Below, piece after piece: positions 17,293 through 26,472 of a DNA stretch of 64,000 nucleotides. Positions within the stretch are counted from its first letter, which is position 1; every line of letters begins with the position of its first letter. The position numbers and the translations under genes are program-made. The notes below the pieces were generated by a model. That model did not search any database, had not been told where the DNA came from, and saw nothing but the letters and a program-made list of their open reading frames with translations. This stretch comes from Aliarcobacter sp. (lineage in GTDB: Bacteria; Campylobacterota; Campylobacteria; Campylobacterales; Arcobacteraceae), in the NCBI GenBank assembly GCA_028689025.1, contig JAQTXA010000010.1, positions 1-64,000 of the forward strand, in the 5' to 3' direction.

Positions 17293-17860
17293 ACACCTTT
17301 ATCGTACAATCTATTTTTGAAGCAATCTCATTTTTATCATATAATCTAAAATCTATATAAAATTTAAAAATCTCTTTATCATCAGCTAGAAATGAGGTTA
17401 AAATTCCTCCTGAACAAAACTTACAATTACTTATTTTTTTATTTTGCTCTTTTCTATCATTTTCAATTATCTCATATTTAATTGTTAAATACTTATTTAT
17501 ATCAACTTTTGGTTTTTTTTCAATTGATTTTACATAATAACTATTTAATTCATTCAAAGAGATAAAATCTTCAATAATAGATTGGGTTTGTTGGGATTTT
17601 TTATAAGAGCCTTCTAATTTATAAAAGCCTTTATTAAAGGCTTTCATAGATTTATTTAGAAGTTCTTGGTTATAAACTTTTGAAGCAGAGAAAACCTCTT
17701 TTTCGCAAGAAAGAGGAATAACTTCCTCTTTTGTAACTTCATCATAAGCATCATTTGCAATATATTTTGAATATATAGTTATAGTTATTACAATTAGAAC
17801 TATTGAAGCTATAGTAAAAAAGTTATTTACTAATACACTATCTCTAGCTCCTTTTCTCAT
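17267..17860 (-). CDS. Single-pass membrane protein of unknown function
   Basis: A 197-residue protein with a basic N-terminus, one membrane helix (about residues 14-32, FFTIASIVLIVITITIYS) and a periplasmic domain of about 160 residues containing four cysteines, two of them close together in CKFC. I recognise no family. It lies 4 bases after lon and overlaps the rhomboid protease gene by 26 bases. A membrane-tethered protein coupled to an intramembrane protease could be its substrate or adaptor, but that is conjecture. Confidence 0.7.
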   Translation of the reverse strand: MRKGARDSVLVNNFFTIASIVLIVITITIYSKYIANDAYDEVTKEEVIPLSCEKEVFSASKVYNQELLNKSMKAFNKGFYKLEGSYKKSQQTQSIIEDFISLNELNSYYVKSIEKKPKVDINKYLTIKYEIIENDRKEQNKKISNCKFCSGGILTSFLADDKEIFKFYIDFRLYDKNEIASKIDCTIKVYENNVKKL

Positions 17861-17864
17861 ATAT

Positions 17865-20282
17865 TTATACTAATGCTTCTTTTAAAATATCTTCTATAAC
17901 ATCAACAGCTTTTATTTCCATAGCATCTTTTACTTCTTGAGGAATTTCATCTAAATCTCTCTCAAAATTCTTTCTAGGAATTAAAGCTTTTTTCATTTTT
18001 GCTTTATATGCTGCAATTAACTTCTCTTTTAGTCCACCAATAGGTAAAACTTTTCCTGAAAGTGTTAATTCTCCAGTCATTGCAACATCTGATTTTATAG
18101 GCTTTTCAGCTAAAATTGAAGCTATTGTTAAAGCCATTGTTATACCAGCACTTGGTCCATCTTTTGGAGTTGCACCCTCTGGAATATGTAAGTGAATATC
18201 ATATCTTTTATAAACTTCACTTGGATCTACCATAGTTTTATCTGTAGTTTCTTGAGGACTTTTTGGAATAATTTCATTATCAATTAATAAAACACCCTTA
18301 TCTATTAAAACTTTTACAACAGAATAAGAGATTCTTGAAGATTCTTTCATAACTTCACCAAGATTTCCAGTTACAGATAAAGTACCTTTTCCTTTTAATT
18401 TAATAGCTTCGATTTTAAGGACATCTCCACCAACAGAAGTCCATGCTAATCCATTTGCTATTCCAATTGAGTTTTTCTTATCAGCTGGGTCAATTTCAAA
18501 AATTGGATTATCTAAATATGCTTTTAAATCTTTTGTAGCAATTGTTACTTTTTCTATTGTTTCATCATTTAAAATTTGTTTAACAACTTTTCTAAATAGT
18601 TTAGAGAATACTCTTCTTAAATTTCTAACCCCTGCTTCTCTTGTATATTTAGAAATAATCATCTCAATAGTTGCTTTGTTTAGATTAACTTCAGATTTTT
18701 TAAGCCCATGTTTTACTAACTCTTGAGGAATTAAATAATCTTTTGCAATATGATATTTCTCATTTGGAGTATAAGATGAAATTTCAATAAATTCCATTCT
18801 ATCTCTTAATGGTGCTGGAATTTTTCTAACATCATTTGCAGTTGATACAAAAATAACTTGAGATAAATCAAGTGGAAAATTCAGATATAAATCTCTAAAT
18901 TCATGATTTTGTTCTGGATCTAAAATCTCTAACATAACAGCAGTTGGATCACCTCTGTGATTTGCTCCTATTTTGTCAATTTCATCTAAAACCATAACTG
19001 GATTCATTTTTTTTGCATCAATAATACCTTTTACAAGACGTCCAGGCATTGCTCCAACATAAGTTCTTCTATGTCCTCTTAACTCGTTAACATCTTCCAT
19101 TCCACCAAGAGCAATTCTGATTAATGGTCTTTGTAATGCTTTTGCAATTGAGTTTGCCAATGAAGTTTTACCAACACCAGGAGGTCCTACAAAACATAAA
19201 ACTGTACCTTTTGCTTTTAAATCTTCAATATTTCTTTGCTCAAGTAGTTGTTTAACTGCAAAATATTCAGAGATTCTCTCTTTTGCTTTTTCTAAAGAAT
19301 AGTGGTCTTTATTTAACTGGTCTTCAACATTTTTTACAGATATTTTTTCATTTGCATATTCACCAAAAGGAATATCTAAAACTTGTTCAACATAAGTTTG
19401 TAAAAGTGAAGCATCAGGAGAATCTGGATTCATTCTTCCAAGTTTTTCAACTTGTTTTTTTGTCTCTTTATAAGCTTCTTTAGGCATAAAATCTTTTTTA
19501 GCTTTTAGTTTTTTCTTATAAGATTTAATCTCTTCATCTTTTTGATTATCACTTCCAAGTTCTTTTTGAATAGCTTTAATCTGCTCTTTTAAGAAATAAT
19601 CTTTGTGAGTTTTTTCTATTTTTGAGTTTACTTTTTGAGTAATCTCTTTTTGAATTTTAAAAGATTCAATCTCTTTTTTAATTACTTCAATAATATCAAA
19701 CAATCTTTGTTCAATATTTGTTTGAGCAAACAGTTTATAAGCTTCGTCTTTTTTTACTTTTAAAACAGATGAAATTAAATCTGCAATTCTTGTTGCATCA
19801 TCATTTTCTTCAATTGTTTTTACTAGATCAGCAGGAAATTTAATATTTAATCTTGATAGTTTTTTTACATTTTCAATTAAAACTTCAATAACTGATTTAA
19901 TGCTCTCTTCATTTGCTTGTTCACTTCTTAAAATATCAACTTTTGCAAATAAAGAGTCTTCTTTTATAAATTCAGAAATATGGCCTTTTACCAAACCTTG
20001 GAAAAGTACTTTTATTTTACCATCAGGTAAAGATACTTTTCTCATAATATTTCCAACAACACCAACATCATAAAAAGAGTCAGCTTCTCTTTTTCCTTCT
20101 TTCCCATGTTTAGAAACAGTAACAACTACAAGTTTGTTGTGTTCTATAGCATATTCAACCGCTTTAATATTTTCTTCATTGCTTAAAAAAAGAGGAGCAA
20201 TCATAAAAGGATATAAAAATATATCATCTTCTATTATTAAAGGTATAGTTTGTGGGAATTCATCATAATTTTCTAATTCCAT
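17865..20282 (-). CDS. lon: Lon ATP-dependent protease
   Basis: Cytosolic AAA+ protease that degrades misfolded and regulatory proteins. The 805-residue protein has the Lon N-terminal substrate domain, a long coiled coil, the ATPase with GPPGVGKTSLA and VLDEIDKIG, and the C-terminal Ser-Lys protease with PKDGPSAGIT (catalytic S) and SGKVLPIGGLKEKL (catalytic K). Length and motif order are typical of bacterial LonA. It lies 27 bases after bamD and leads into two membrane-protein genes. Confidence 0.97.
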   Translation of the reverse strand: MELENYDEFPQTIPLIIEDDIFLYPFMIAPLFLSNEENIKAVEYAIEHNKLVVVTVSKHGKEGKREADSFYDVGVVGNIMRKVSLPDGKIKVLFQGLVKGHISEFIKEDSLFAKVDILRSEQANEESIKSVIEVLIENVKKLSRLNIKFPADLVKTIEENDDATRIADLISSVLKVKKDEAYKLFAQTNIEQRLFDIIEVIKKEIESFKIQKEITQKVNSKIEKTHKDYFLKEQIKAIQKELGSDNQKDEEIKSYKKKLKAKKDFMPKEAYKETKKQVEKLGRMNPDSPDASLLQTYVEQVLDIPFGEYANEKISVKNVEDQLNKDHYSLEKAKERISEYFAVKQLLEQRNIEDLKAKGTVLCFVGPPGVGKTSLANSIAKALQRPLIRIALGGMEDVNELRGHRRTYVGAMPGRLVKGIIDAKKMNPVMVLDEIDKIGANHRGDPTAVMLEILDPEQNHEFRDLYLNFPLDLSQVIFVSTANDVRKIPAPLRDRMEFIEISSYTPNEKYHIAKDYLIPQELVKHGLKKSEVNLNKATIEMIISKYTREAGVRNLRRVFSKLFRKVVKQILNDETIEKVTIATKDLKAYLDNPIFEIDPADKKNSIGIANGLAWTSVGGDVLKIEAIKLKGKGTLSVTGNLGEVMKESSRISYSVVKVLIDKGVLLIDNEIIPKSPQETTDKTMVDPSEVYKRYDIHLHIPEGATPKDGPSAGITMALTIASILAEKPIKSDVAMTGELTLSGKVLPIGGLKEKLIAAYKAKMKKALIPRKNFERDLDEIPQEVKDAMEIKAVDVIEDILKEALV

Positions 20283-20309
20283 CTAATTCAACTCCAAAAT
20301 CTATAATAT

Positions 20310-20963
20310 TTATTCAAAAATCGATCTGTACCAAGGTACTTTTACAGGTTCAATTTCAGTTGGTTCAACCCAAGAATTTTTTACTTTTTGACCATAAAAA
20401 GCTGCACCTAATTCTTTATCTCTTCTAATATAAAGCTCAGCTATCTCTTTATCCATTGAAGCTTTTGACATATATAATCTTGAATTAATTGTATCAACTA
20501 AAGGCATATACGGAGAATTTTTATATTTAACTTTAAAATCTTCAATTTGATTTAAAGTATCTTCGATTAATTGTTGATCTCTAAATTGATATTTAAATCC
20601 TAAGAAGTTTGCTTTAATTTTTAAGTATCTTGCATAATCAATATCTTTACTTAAACCAAATCTTTTAATATATTCATCTAAATAAAAGTTAGCTAAAGCA
20701 TACTCTTCTTCATCAATATGAGCATTTACTAACACTAACATTGCTGTTGGGATATATGGAGTATTTCTATGTTCACTCTCTAATGATGTATATGTATCAT
20801 CTGCTTTATCTAAATCATTTGAAGCAATTTCTTTTAACATTTTGTTATACCAATATATGGCTGGTTTATTATATTCTTCTTCAGTTTTACTTGAACAAGC
20901 AGTAAGTACAAAGGCTGTACAAGCTATTAATAATAAGTTTTTCAAATTAAAGCTTTTATTCAT
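20310..20963 (-). CDS. bamD: BamD, outer-membrane protein assembly lipoprotein
   Basis: Lipoprotein of the BAM complex that folds beta-barrels into the outer membrane. The 217-residue protein has a signal peptide with lipobox LTAC (about residue 22) and about five TPR-like helical pairs, with the family features KPAIYWYNKML at the start and ALANFYLDEYIKRF in the middle. It is slightly shorter than the E. coli protein. It sits directly upstream of lon, an order seen in other Campylobacterota. Confidence 0.88.
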   Translation of the reverse strand: MNKSFNLKNLLLIACTAFVLTACSSKTEEEYNKPAIYWYNKMLKEIASNDLDKADDTYTSLESEHRNTPYIPTAMLVLVNAHIDEEEYALANFYLDEYIKRFGLSKDIDYARYLKIKANFLGFKYQFRDQQLIEDTLNQIEDFKVKYKNSPYMPLVDTINSRLYMSKASMDKEIAELYIRRDKELGAAFYGQKVKNSWVEPTEIEPVKVPWYRSIFE

Positions 20964-21158
20964 TTTTAAATATCCTTTCTCATAAAAGTGATATTCTATC
21001 TAATACTAGCTTATTTTTTTGGCAGTTTGTTTTATATAAAACTAAACTAATAACACATAAAATTGCATTTTCTAAACTTATTAAATTTTTATTTATAAAA
21101 AAGTTAATAAAAAAAATCATAAAAAAGAAACTAGAAAGATTAATAAAAGGGATTTTAA

Positions 21159-21938
21159 TTGACTCGAAAAGATATTGAAGCAAAAGTAAATGAACGAATA
21201 AAAGTGGGTACAGCTTTTTCCAAAAATGAATTAATGAAAAAATATTTAAAAATATATTCGAAACAATTAAATACATTGGAAGATAACGTTATAACATATG
21301 CAAAAAAATTTGATACAGAAATATACAATTCATCTTCAAAATTATATAAAATTTTTAAATATATCAAAACAGGAAAAAGATTTTTAGATAATGATGTTTT
21401 ATGGTTGATTGAAAAAGAATTTATGGAGTCAAAAAATAAATTAAGTATAGAATATAATTTAAGAGAAGCAAGCTTCTATATAAAAGAATACGAACAAAAA
21501 AAAGATTTATGGCTTATTGTAAATGCAAGTAGCCATTTTAGAAAATCTAATAACTCTAATAAATCAATTGAAATTATTGAAAAAATAAATTTTAATGAAA
21601 TAAAAGACAAGTGTTTAAAGTCTGCTTTAATTATTACACAAGGTGGAGCATATAGAGATTTAAAGGAATTTGATAAAGCACTAAAAAATGCAAAAAAAGG
21701 TTATGATTGGAATCCAAAAGATTATCATCCTTGTACACTATTTGGCGCATTGTACTATGAAAAGCATGAATATTCTTTAGGTGACAAATGGTATTCAAAA
21801 GCAAAAGAAAATGGTGCAAAATCTGATATTATTGAAAAAGAGATATATTCTATTTACAAAAAGAAGACAGGAAAAGAAAAAGAAAAACTGAAAGAACATT
21901 TAGAAAAAAGTGATTCATATTATGCTTGGTTATTATAA
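21159..21938 (+). CDS. Unknown protein with TPR-like repeats
   Basis: A 259-residue, lysine-rich protein with no signal peptide. Residues about 150-230 look like two or three TPR helices (YRDLKEFDKALKNAKKGYDW, ALYYEKHEYSLGDKWYSKAK). The first half is helical without a recognised domain. The start is a TTG preceded by AAAAGGGA about 7 bases upstream, and no ATG is close enough to compete. It stands alone between bamD and proC, is more AT-rich than its neighbours, and may be an accessory gene. Confidence 0.6.
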   Translation: MTRKDIEAKVNERIKVGTAFSKNELMKKYLKIYSKQLNTLEDNVITYAKKFDTEIYNSSSKLYKIFKYIKTGKRFLDNDVLWLIEKEFMESKNKLSIEYNLREASFYIKEYEQKKDLWLIVNASSHFRKSNNSNKSIEIIEKINFNEIKDKCLKSALIITQGGAYRDLKEFDKALKNAKKGYDWNPKDYHPCTLFGALYYEKHEYSLGDKWYSKAKENGAKSDIIEKEIYSIYKKKTGKEKEKLKEHLEKSDSYYAWLL

Positions 21939-22002
21939 AAATAAGAAATAAAAAGAATATATACTTAATTATAAAGAGTTAATATATACAAAACAACTGA
22001 AT

Positions 22003-22051
22003 TTCCTAAGAGAATAATAATGGCCATTAGTTACTTATCTTAGCTTAGGAA
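22003..22051. promoter_or_regulatory. Nested palindrome upstream of proC
   Basis: TTCCTAAG (22003-22010) pairs with CTTAGGAA (22044-22051), enclosing the perfect 12-base palindrome TAATGGCCATTA (22018-22029). It ends 9 bases before the proC -10 box, so it could be an operator. It has no T-run typical of a terminator. Confidence 0.35.
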
Positions 22052-22059
22052 TTATCTGC

Positions 22060-22065
22060 TATAAT
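22060..22065 (+). promoter_or_regulatory. Probable -10 element for proC
   Basis: TATAAT in the context CTGCTATAATTG, 28 bases before the proC ATG. It would also drive the overlapping pseudopilin genes. Confidence 0.55.
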
Positions 22066-22093
22066 TGACCAAAATAATTAAAAAGGCAATATT

Positions 22094-22858
22094 ATGAAAC
22101 TTACATTAATTGGTAATGGTATTATGGCTCAATCATTAGCAAGAGGTTTAATAAAAAATCATGAAGTTGAAATCATCGGCAGAGACGGTGATAAATTAAA
22201 AGCTATCCAAGAAAAAATTCCACAAATTACAATAAAAGTATTAGATGATAATGAAGACATTAGTGGTAAAAATATAATATTTTGCGTAAAACCTTATGCC
22301 CTACAAAGTGTTTCAGCAAGATTTTCAGGAACTGCAAATATGTTATTCTCTATTTTAGCTGGAACAAAACTTGAAAGTTTAAAAAAACAGATAAAAGCTA
22401 AACACTATATTAGAACTATGCCAAATGTTGCAGCATCTGTTCAAAACTCAATGACTACAATTACAGGTGATAATGAAGCTAAACTTGTAGCAATGGAAAT
22501 TTTTTCAAGTATTGGACAAGCTATTTGGGTTAATACTGAAGACCAATTAGATATTGCAACTGCAGTGGCTGGAAGTGGACCTGCATTTTTAGCACTTGTG
22601 GCAGAAGCTCTTGCAGATGGTGCAGTAAAAGCTGGACTTGAAAGACATCTTAGTTATCAATTAGTTCAAGGATTATTTTCTGGAACGGCATCATTACTTA
22701 AACACTCACATCCTGCAATCATAAAAGATTCTGTTATGAGTCCTGGTGGAACTACTGCTGCTGGATATGCAAAACTTGAAGAGTGTGGAGTTAGAGATGC
22801 TATGATAAAAGCAATTGAAGAAGCATATAAAAAAGCTATCGAACTTGGTAAAAAATAG
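22094..22858 (+). CDS. proC: Pyrroline-5-carboxylate reductase
   Basis: Last step of proline synthesis, reducing pyrroline-5-carboxylate with NAD(P)H. The 254-residue protein starts with the nucleotide-binding fold LTLIGNGIMAQSLARGL and carries the family C-terminal signature SPGGTTAAGYAKLEECGVR. IRTMPNVAASV and AVAGSGPAFLALVAEAL are also diagnostic. Its 3' end overlaps the first pseudopilin gene by 14 bases. The same proC-pseudopilin junction occurs in Campylobacter jejuni (proC next to ctsT). Confidence 0.95.
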   Translation: MKLTLIGNGIMAQSLARGLIKNHEVEIIGRDGDKLKAIQEKIPQITIKVLDDNEDISGKNIIFCVKPYALQSVSARFSGTANMLFSILAGTKLESLKKQIKAKHYIRTMPNVAASVQNSMTTITGDNEAKLVAMEIFSSIGQAIWVNTEDQLDIATAVAGSGPAFLALVAEALADGAVKAGLERHLSYQLVQGLFSGTASLLKHSHPAIIKDSVMSPGGTTAAGYAKLEECGVRDAMIKAIEEAYKKAIELGKK

Positions 22859-23132
22859 TTTTACCCTACTTGAAACTCTAATTAGCATCACTTTTTTATC
22901 TATTGTGATAAGTGGATTTATATATTCCTCTTATCACGAAAAGACTAATGAAAAAAACTTCATGTTGTTAAATGATTTAGAAAACAACTTTGATACAAAA
23001 AATTATACTAACTTTTCAAAAACCACTCAAAACCTACAAATTGTAAAAAACGAAAAGACAATTGAAAATATTGTTGTTTCAAAATATCAATTTGAAAATG
23101 AAAACATAAAAGTTTTTAAATATGAAAAATAG
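22845..23132 (+). CDS. Type II/IV pseudopilin, CtsT-like by position
   Basis: A 95-residue protein beginning M-V-K-N-S-FTLLETLISITFLS, a classic prepilin leader: short basic peptide, then a phenylalanine, the conserved glutamate at position +5, and a hydrophobic helix. Cleavage would follow the serine rather than the more common glycine. I place the start at the TTG 22845. An earlier in-frame TTG (22815) would give an over-long leader. It overlaps proC by 14 bases and the next pseudopilin by 11. In C. jejuni the neighbour of proC is ctsT, needed for natural transformation, so a competence role is inferred from position. Confidence 0.7.
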   Translation: MVKNSFTLLETLISITFLSIVISGFIYSSYHEKTNEKNFMLLNDLENNFDTKNYTNFSKTTQNLQIVKNEKTIENIVVSKYQFENENIKVFKYEK

Positions 23133-23463
23133 TTTTTCTCTTCTTGAAATAATTTTAACCCTAATAATCTCATCAATTGTAATAATCTATTCTACACTTT
23201 TTACAAAAGAGCTGTTTTTTGAAAATAGAATAAATCAACAACTAGAAATTCAAAAAATAGATTTATTATCTACAAAAGTATTTTTTGAAAAACATCTAAA
23301 TGAAATAAATGAGTTTACTTTTTCAAATAATAATTTATATTTTAAAAATAGTTTGCTCTTAGAAAATGTAAAAGATTTTACTCTAAATAAATCGACAAAC
23401 AAAGTGAAAATTCATATAAATCTAGATGATAAAATCATTCAAAATTGGGAATTTGTACAATGA
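23122..23463 (+). CDS. Pseudopilin (second of three)
   Basis: A 113-residue protein starting M-K-N-S-FSLLEIILTLIISS. It has the prepilin cleavage region, glutamate +5 and a hydrophobic helix, with a small polar periplasmic remainder. It would be processed by a prepilin peptidase and join a minor-pilin or pseudopilus complex. It overlaps its neighbours by 11 and 4 bases, so translation of the three is coupled. Confidence 0.75.
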   Translation: MKNSFSLLEIILTLIISSIVIIYSTLFTKELFFENRINQQLEIQKIDLLSTKVFFEKHLNEINEFTFSNNNLYFKNSLLLENVKDFTLNKSTNKVKIHINLDDKIIQNWEFVQ

Positions 23464-23786
23464 AAAAAGCTTATACTCTTTTAATAACAATAGTTTTAAT
23501 TACGATTTTTTCAGTTTTTGGAATTTTTATATTAGAGACAAAATCCCTAAGAAGTACAAATTTAACAAATCAGTATTTATACATACAAGCTAAAAATCAT
23601 AAGAATTTTTTGAAAGATTATTTAAAAGATATGGATTTAAAAAATATAAATCATCTAAAAATTGAAGATGATTTATTTGATATTTATGCAAAAGTAGAAC
23701 CTAAAGATTCTACTTTTATTATTGATATTTTTGTGAAAGCGAAAGATTATAATATTTCACTTTATGAAAGAGTTATTAAAGAATAA
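23460..23786 (+). CDS. Pseudopilin-like protein (third of three)
   Basis: A 108-residue protein starting [21 protein letters not shown]. The helix resembles a prepilin, but the glutamate expected at +5 is isoleucine here. A missing E5 is known in the K-type minor pseudopilin that caps the pseudopilus, so that role is a plausible inference. I use the ATG at 23460, which overlaps the previous stop as ATGA. An in-frame TTG at 23445 would add five residues with no better ribosome-binding site. The 3' end overlaps the converging rdgB gene by 11 bases. Confidence 0.65.
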   Translation: MKKAYTLLITIVLITIFSVFGIFILETKSLRSTNLTNQYLYIQAKNHKNFLKDYLKDMDLKNINHLKIEDDLFDIYAKVEPKDSTFIIDIFVKAKDYNISLYERVIKE

Positions 23787-24375
23787 CATCTAAAACTTTT
23801 TTAGCAAGATTTAGAGCTTTTGTTCTGTGAGAAAACTCTTTTTTTGCTTCGTAACCTAATTCACCTAAAGTTTTTTTAAAACCTGTTGGAATAAACATTG
23901 GGTCATATCCAAAACCACCCTCACCTATTTCTTTATTTATCACTTCTCCATGCATCCAACCATGAACTGTATAAACTTCATTATTATAAATTATTGCAAT
24001 ACAAGCCGTGTAAAAAGCAGGTGTTTTTTCTAAATTTATTTTATTTAAATTTTCTATTAATTTTGCATTATTTGCTTTATCATTTGCATTTAAACCTGCA
24101 TATCTTGCACTATAAATACCTGGTTCATTATTAAGTGCAGGAACTGTGATTCCTGAATCATCTGAAATTACAATAACATCTTTTAAATTTTTTTCTATTA
24201 ATAAATCATAAATAGTTCTAGCTTTTTTAATTGCATTACCTTTAAAACTATCTTGATCTTCATCTATTTCAATTTCACCTAAAATCTCACTAAAGGCAAT
24301 TACTTCATCATTTGGCATTAATTTCTCAAATTCTGCAATTTTTCCTTTGTTTCCTGATGCTAAAACTATCCTCAC
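23776..24375 (-). CDS. rdgB: RdgB/HAM1 XTP/dITP diphosphatase
   Basis: House-cleaning enzyme that hydrolyses dITP and XTP to keep inosine and xanthosine out of DNA. About 199 residues with the family motifs [14 protein letters not shown] at the N-terminus, [25 protein letters not shown] in the middle, and [13 protein letters not shown] and FSHRTKAL near the end. I place the start at GTG 24373-24375, with AAAAGGATTATA directly ahead. A TTG 15 bases further upstream would overlap that ribosome-binding site. Confidence 0.93.
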   Translation of the reverse strand: MRIVLASGNKGKIAEFEKLMPNDEVIAFSEILGEIEIDEDQDSFKGNAIKKARTIYDLLIEKNLKDVIVISDDSGITVPALNNEPGIYSARYAGLNANDKANNAKLIENLNKINLEKTPAFYTACIAIIYNNEVYTVHGWMHGEVINKEIGEGGFGYDPMFIPTGFKKTLGELGYEAKKEFSHRTKALNLAKKVLDVIL

Positions 24376-24412
24376 TATAATCCTTTTCAACCTATTATTA
24401 ACTATTATTAAC

Positions 24413-24418
24413 TATAAT
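24413..24418 (+). promoter_or_regulatory. Probable -10 element for the MFS transporter gene
   Basis: TATAAT within AACTATAATCC, 33 bases before the ATG at 24451. It follows three near-repeats of TATTATTAAC at 24393-24412, an AT-rich stretch shared with the divergent rdgB promoter region. Confidence 0.45.
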
Positions 24419-24450
24419 CCGACAAAATTATATTATGTTTAGGATTATAT

Positions 24451-25761
24451 ATGATTAAATCAGTTTTCCCTCTTAGTGCTATTATTGCCCTAAGATTTTT
24501 CGGTCTATTTTTAGTTTTACCAGTTATATCAGTATATGCTATGAATTTAGAAGGCGCAACTCCAACTTTAGTTGGAATTGTAATTGGTGGTTATGCATTA
24601 ACTCAAATGATTTTTCAAGTTCCATTTGGAATAATTAGTGACAAATTAGGAAGAAAAAAGACTATTATTTTTGGATTAGTTCTTTTTGCAATTGGTTCTT
24701 TAGTTTGTGCTCTATCAACAGATATTTATACTTTATTATTTGGAAGACTTTTACAAGGTGCAGGTGCTATAGGTGCAGTTGTAACAGCAACTATTAGTGA
24801 CTTAGTAAAAGAAGAGCAAAGACCAAAAGCAATGGCTACAATGGGTATGTTTATTGGTGTTGCATTTGCAGCTTCAATGGCAGCAGGTCCAACTATTGGT
24901 GCATCATTTGGTGTTCAAACACTATTTTATATAACAATGATTATAGCACTTGGTTCTATTTTTGTTTTAATTAAAATGGTTCCAAATCCTCCACACATCA
25001 CTCACACTTATAACAAAAAAGTTGAACTTGCTGCAGTTTTAGGAAATGTGAATTTAATCAAAATGAATATCACAAACTTTTTACAAAAAGGTTTAATGAC
25101 ATTTGCATTTATGATTATTCCTATGGTTTTAACAAAAACTTATGGTTGGCAATTAAGCGATTTATGGCAAGTTTATATGCCTGCTATGATTTTTGGATTT
25201 ATTTCTATGGCACCTGCTGCAATTATTGCAGAGAAAAAAGGTAAATTTAGAGAAATCTTAATTATTGGTATTGCATTTTTTGCAATTTCATATTTAATTA
25301 TTGGATTTAGTACAAGTGCATCTGTATTTGTAATTGGTGTAGTTATATTCTTTATTGGATTTAATATGCATGAACCAATTATGCAATCACTTGCATCAAA
25401 ATTTGCAAAAGTTCACCAAAGAGGTTTAGTTTTAGGAATTTTTAATTCAGCTGGTTATTTAGGAACTTTCTTAGGTGGTTTAATTGGTGGTATGTTTTAT
25501 CAAGATGTATCATTAACTACTTTAGCTGTTGTAATTGCTGTTGTTTGTGTTTTATGGGCTATTTTAATAATCACTATGCACAATCCATCTAAGAAAAAAT
25601 TTGCTTATTTATCACTAAATGAATTTCATTTAGAAAACAGTGGAAATTTAAATCATAATGCAATTGATGAGTGGTATGTAAATAACACTGAAAACATTAT
25701 TGCCATTAAATATGATAATGAAAAAATAAGTGAAGAAGAAATAAAAAATCTCTTAAAATAA
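24451..25761 (+). CDS. MFS transporter with cytosolic C-terminal extension
   Basis: A 436-residue inner-membrane transporter with about 12 helices. The loop 2-3 signature GIISDKLGRKKTI and the helix 4-5 segment GRLLQGAGAIGAVVTATISDL place it with drug:proton antiporter-type MFS proteins. After the last helix come some 60 polar residues ending in an acidic stretch, more than most relatives have. The substrate is unknown. It stands between its own promoter and a separate promoter for the LapG-like gene. Confidence 0.85.
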   Translation: MIKSVFPLSAIIALRFFGLFLVLPVISVYAMNLEGATPTLVGIVIGGYALTQMIFQVPFGIISDKLGRKKTIIFGLVLFAIGSLVCALSTDIYTLLFGRLLQGAGAIGAVVTATISDLVKEEQRPKAMATMGMFIGVAFAASMAAGPTIGASFGVQTLFYITMIIALGSIFVLIKMVPNPPHITHTYNKKVELAAVLGNVNLIKMNITNFLQKGLMTFAFMIIPMVLTKTYGWQLSDLWQVYMPAMIFGFISMAPAAIIAEKKGKFREILIIGIAFFAISYLIIGFSTSASVFVIGVVIFFIGFNMHEPIMQSLASKFAKVHQRGLVLGIFNSAGYLGTFLGGLIGGMFYQDVSLTTLAVVIAVVCVLWAILIITMHNPSKKKFAYLSLNEFHLENSGNLNHNAIDEWYVNNTENIIAIKYDNEKISEEEIKNLLK

Positions 25762-25788
25762 TATTTTATTTTTTAATAGAATATTCGC

Positions 25789-25794
25789 TATTAT
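25789..25794 (+). promoter_or_regulatory. Probable -10 element for the LapG/LapD pair
   Basis: TATTAT in GCTATTATAG, 22 bases before the ATG at 25817. Confidence 0.4.
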
Positions 25795-25816
25795 AGTAAC
25801 AAAAAAAGGAGATAAG

Positions 25817-26458
25817 ATGCAAAAAATATTAATAATATCTTTTATTCTTATCTCTTTTTTCTCTCTTTTCTCAACCGCCTCAAAAACTTTCAACATTGAT
25901 CAAACGAAACTAGATTCCATAGAAAAGAAATATGGTGTTATAGCTAAAAACAGAGTTGAAGAGTGGGATTCTATGATTGAAACTTCAAAAAATGAAACTA
26001 TTTTGAATAAACTCAAAAATGTAAATGATTTTTTTAATCAAATCACTTATAGATCCGATTTAGTTACTTGGGGAACAAAAGATTATTGGGCAACACCATT
26101 TGAATTTATGGGAAAAGGTTCTGGTGATTGCGAAGATTATGCAATAGCAAAATATTTTTCTTTAATTAAATTAGGTGTTCCAGATGATAAACTAAGAATT
26201 ACCTATGTTTCTTATAGAAAAACAAATACTTCATATGAAGAAGCTCACATGGTTTTAACTTATTATCATAAAGTTGGGGTTGAACCTGTTGTTTTAGATA
26301 ATATCAATAAAACATTACAAATAGCATCAAAACGACATGATTTAAAACCAGTTTATAGTTTTAATGCTTCTGGATTATGGCAAGCTAAAACAAAAGGTGA
26401 AGCAAGGGTTGGAAATAATGAACTTAGATCTTGGAAAGATTTAATGAGTAGATTTTAA
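25817..26458 (+). CDS. LapG-like periplasmic cysteine protease
   Basis: Transglutaminase-like cysteine peptidase with signal peptide (about residues 1-21) and 213 residues in all. The catalytic triad is visible: C105 in GSGDCEDYAIAKY, H144 in EEAHMVLTYY and D161 in VLDNINKTL. LapG proteases cut large surface adhesins to release cells from surfaces, and are held inactive by LapD when c-di-GMP is high. The next gene, 14 bases on, encodes a LapD-like protein, which makes this role likely. No adhesin substrate is in the window. Confidence 0.87.
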   Translation: MQKILIISFILISFFSLFSTASKTFNIDQTKLDSIEKKYGVIAKNRVEEWDSMIETSKNETILNKLKNVNDFFNQITYRSDLVTWGTKDYWATPFEFMGKGSGDCEDYAIAKYFSLIKLGVPDDKLRITYVSYRKTNTSYEEAHMVLTYYHKVGVEPVVLDNINKTLQIASKRHDLKPVYSFNASGLWQAKTKGEARVGNNELRSWKDLMSRF

Positions 26459-26472
26459 AAAAGGAATACAAA

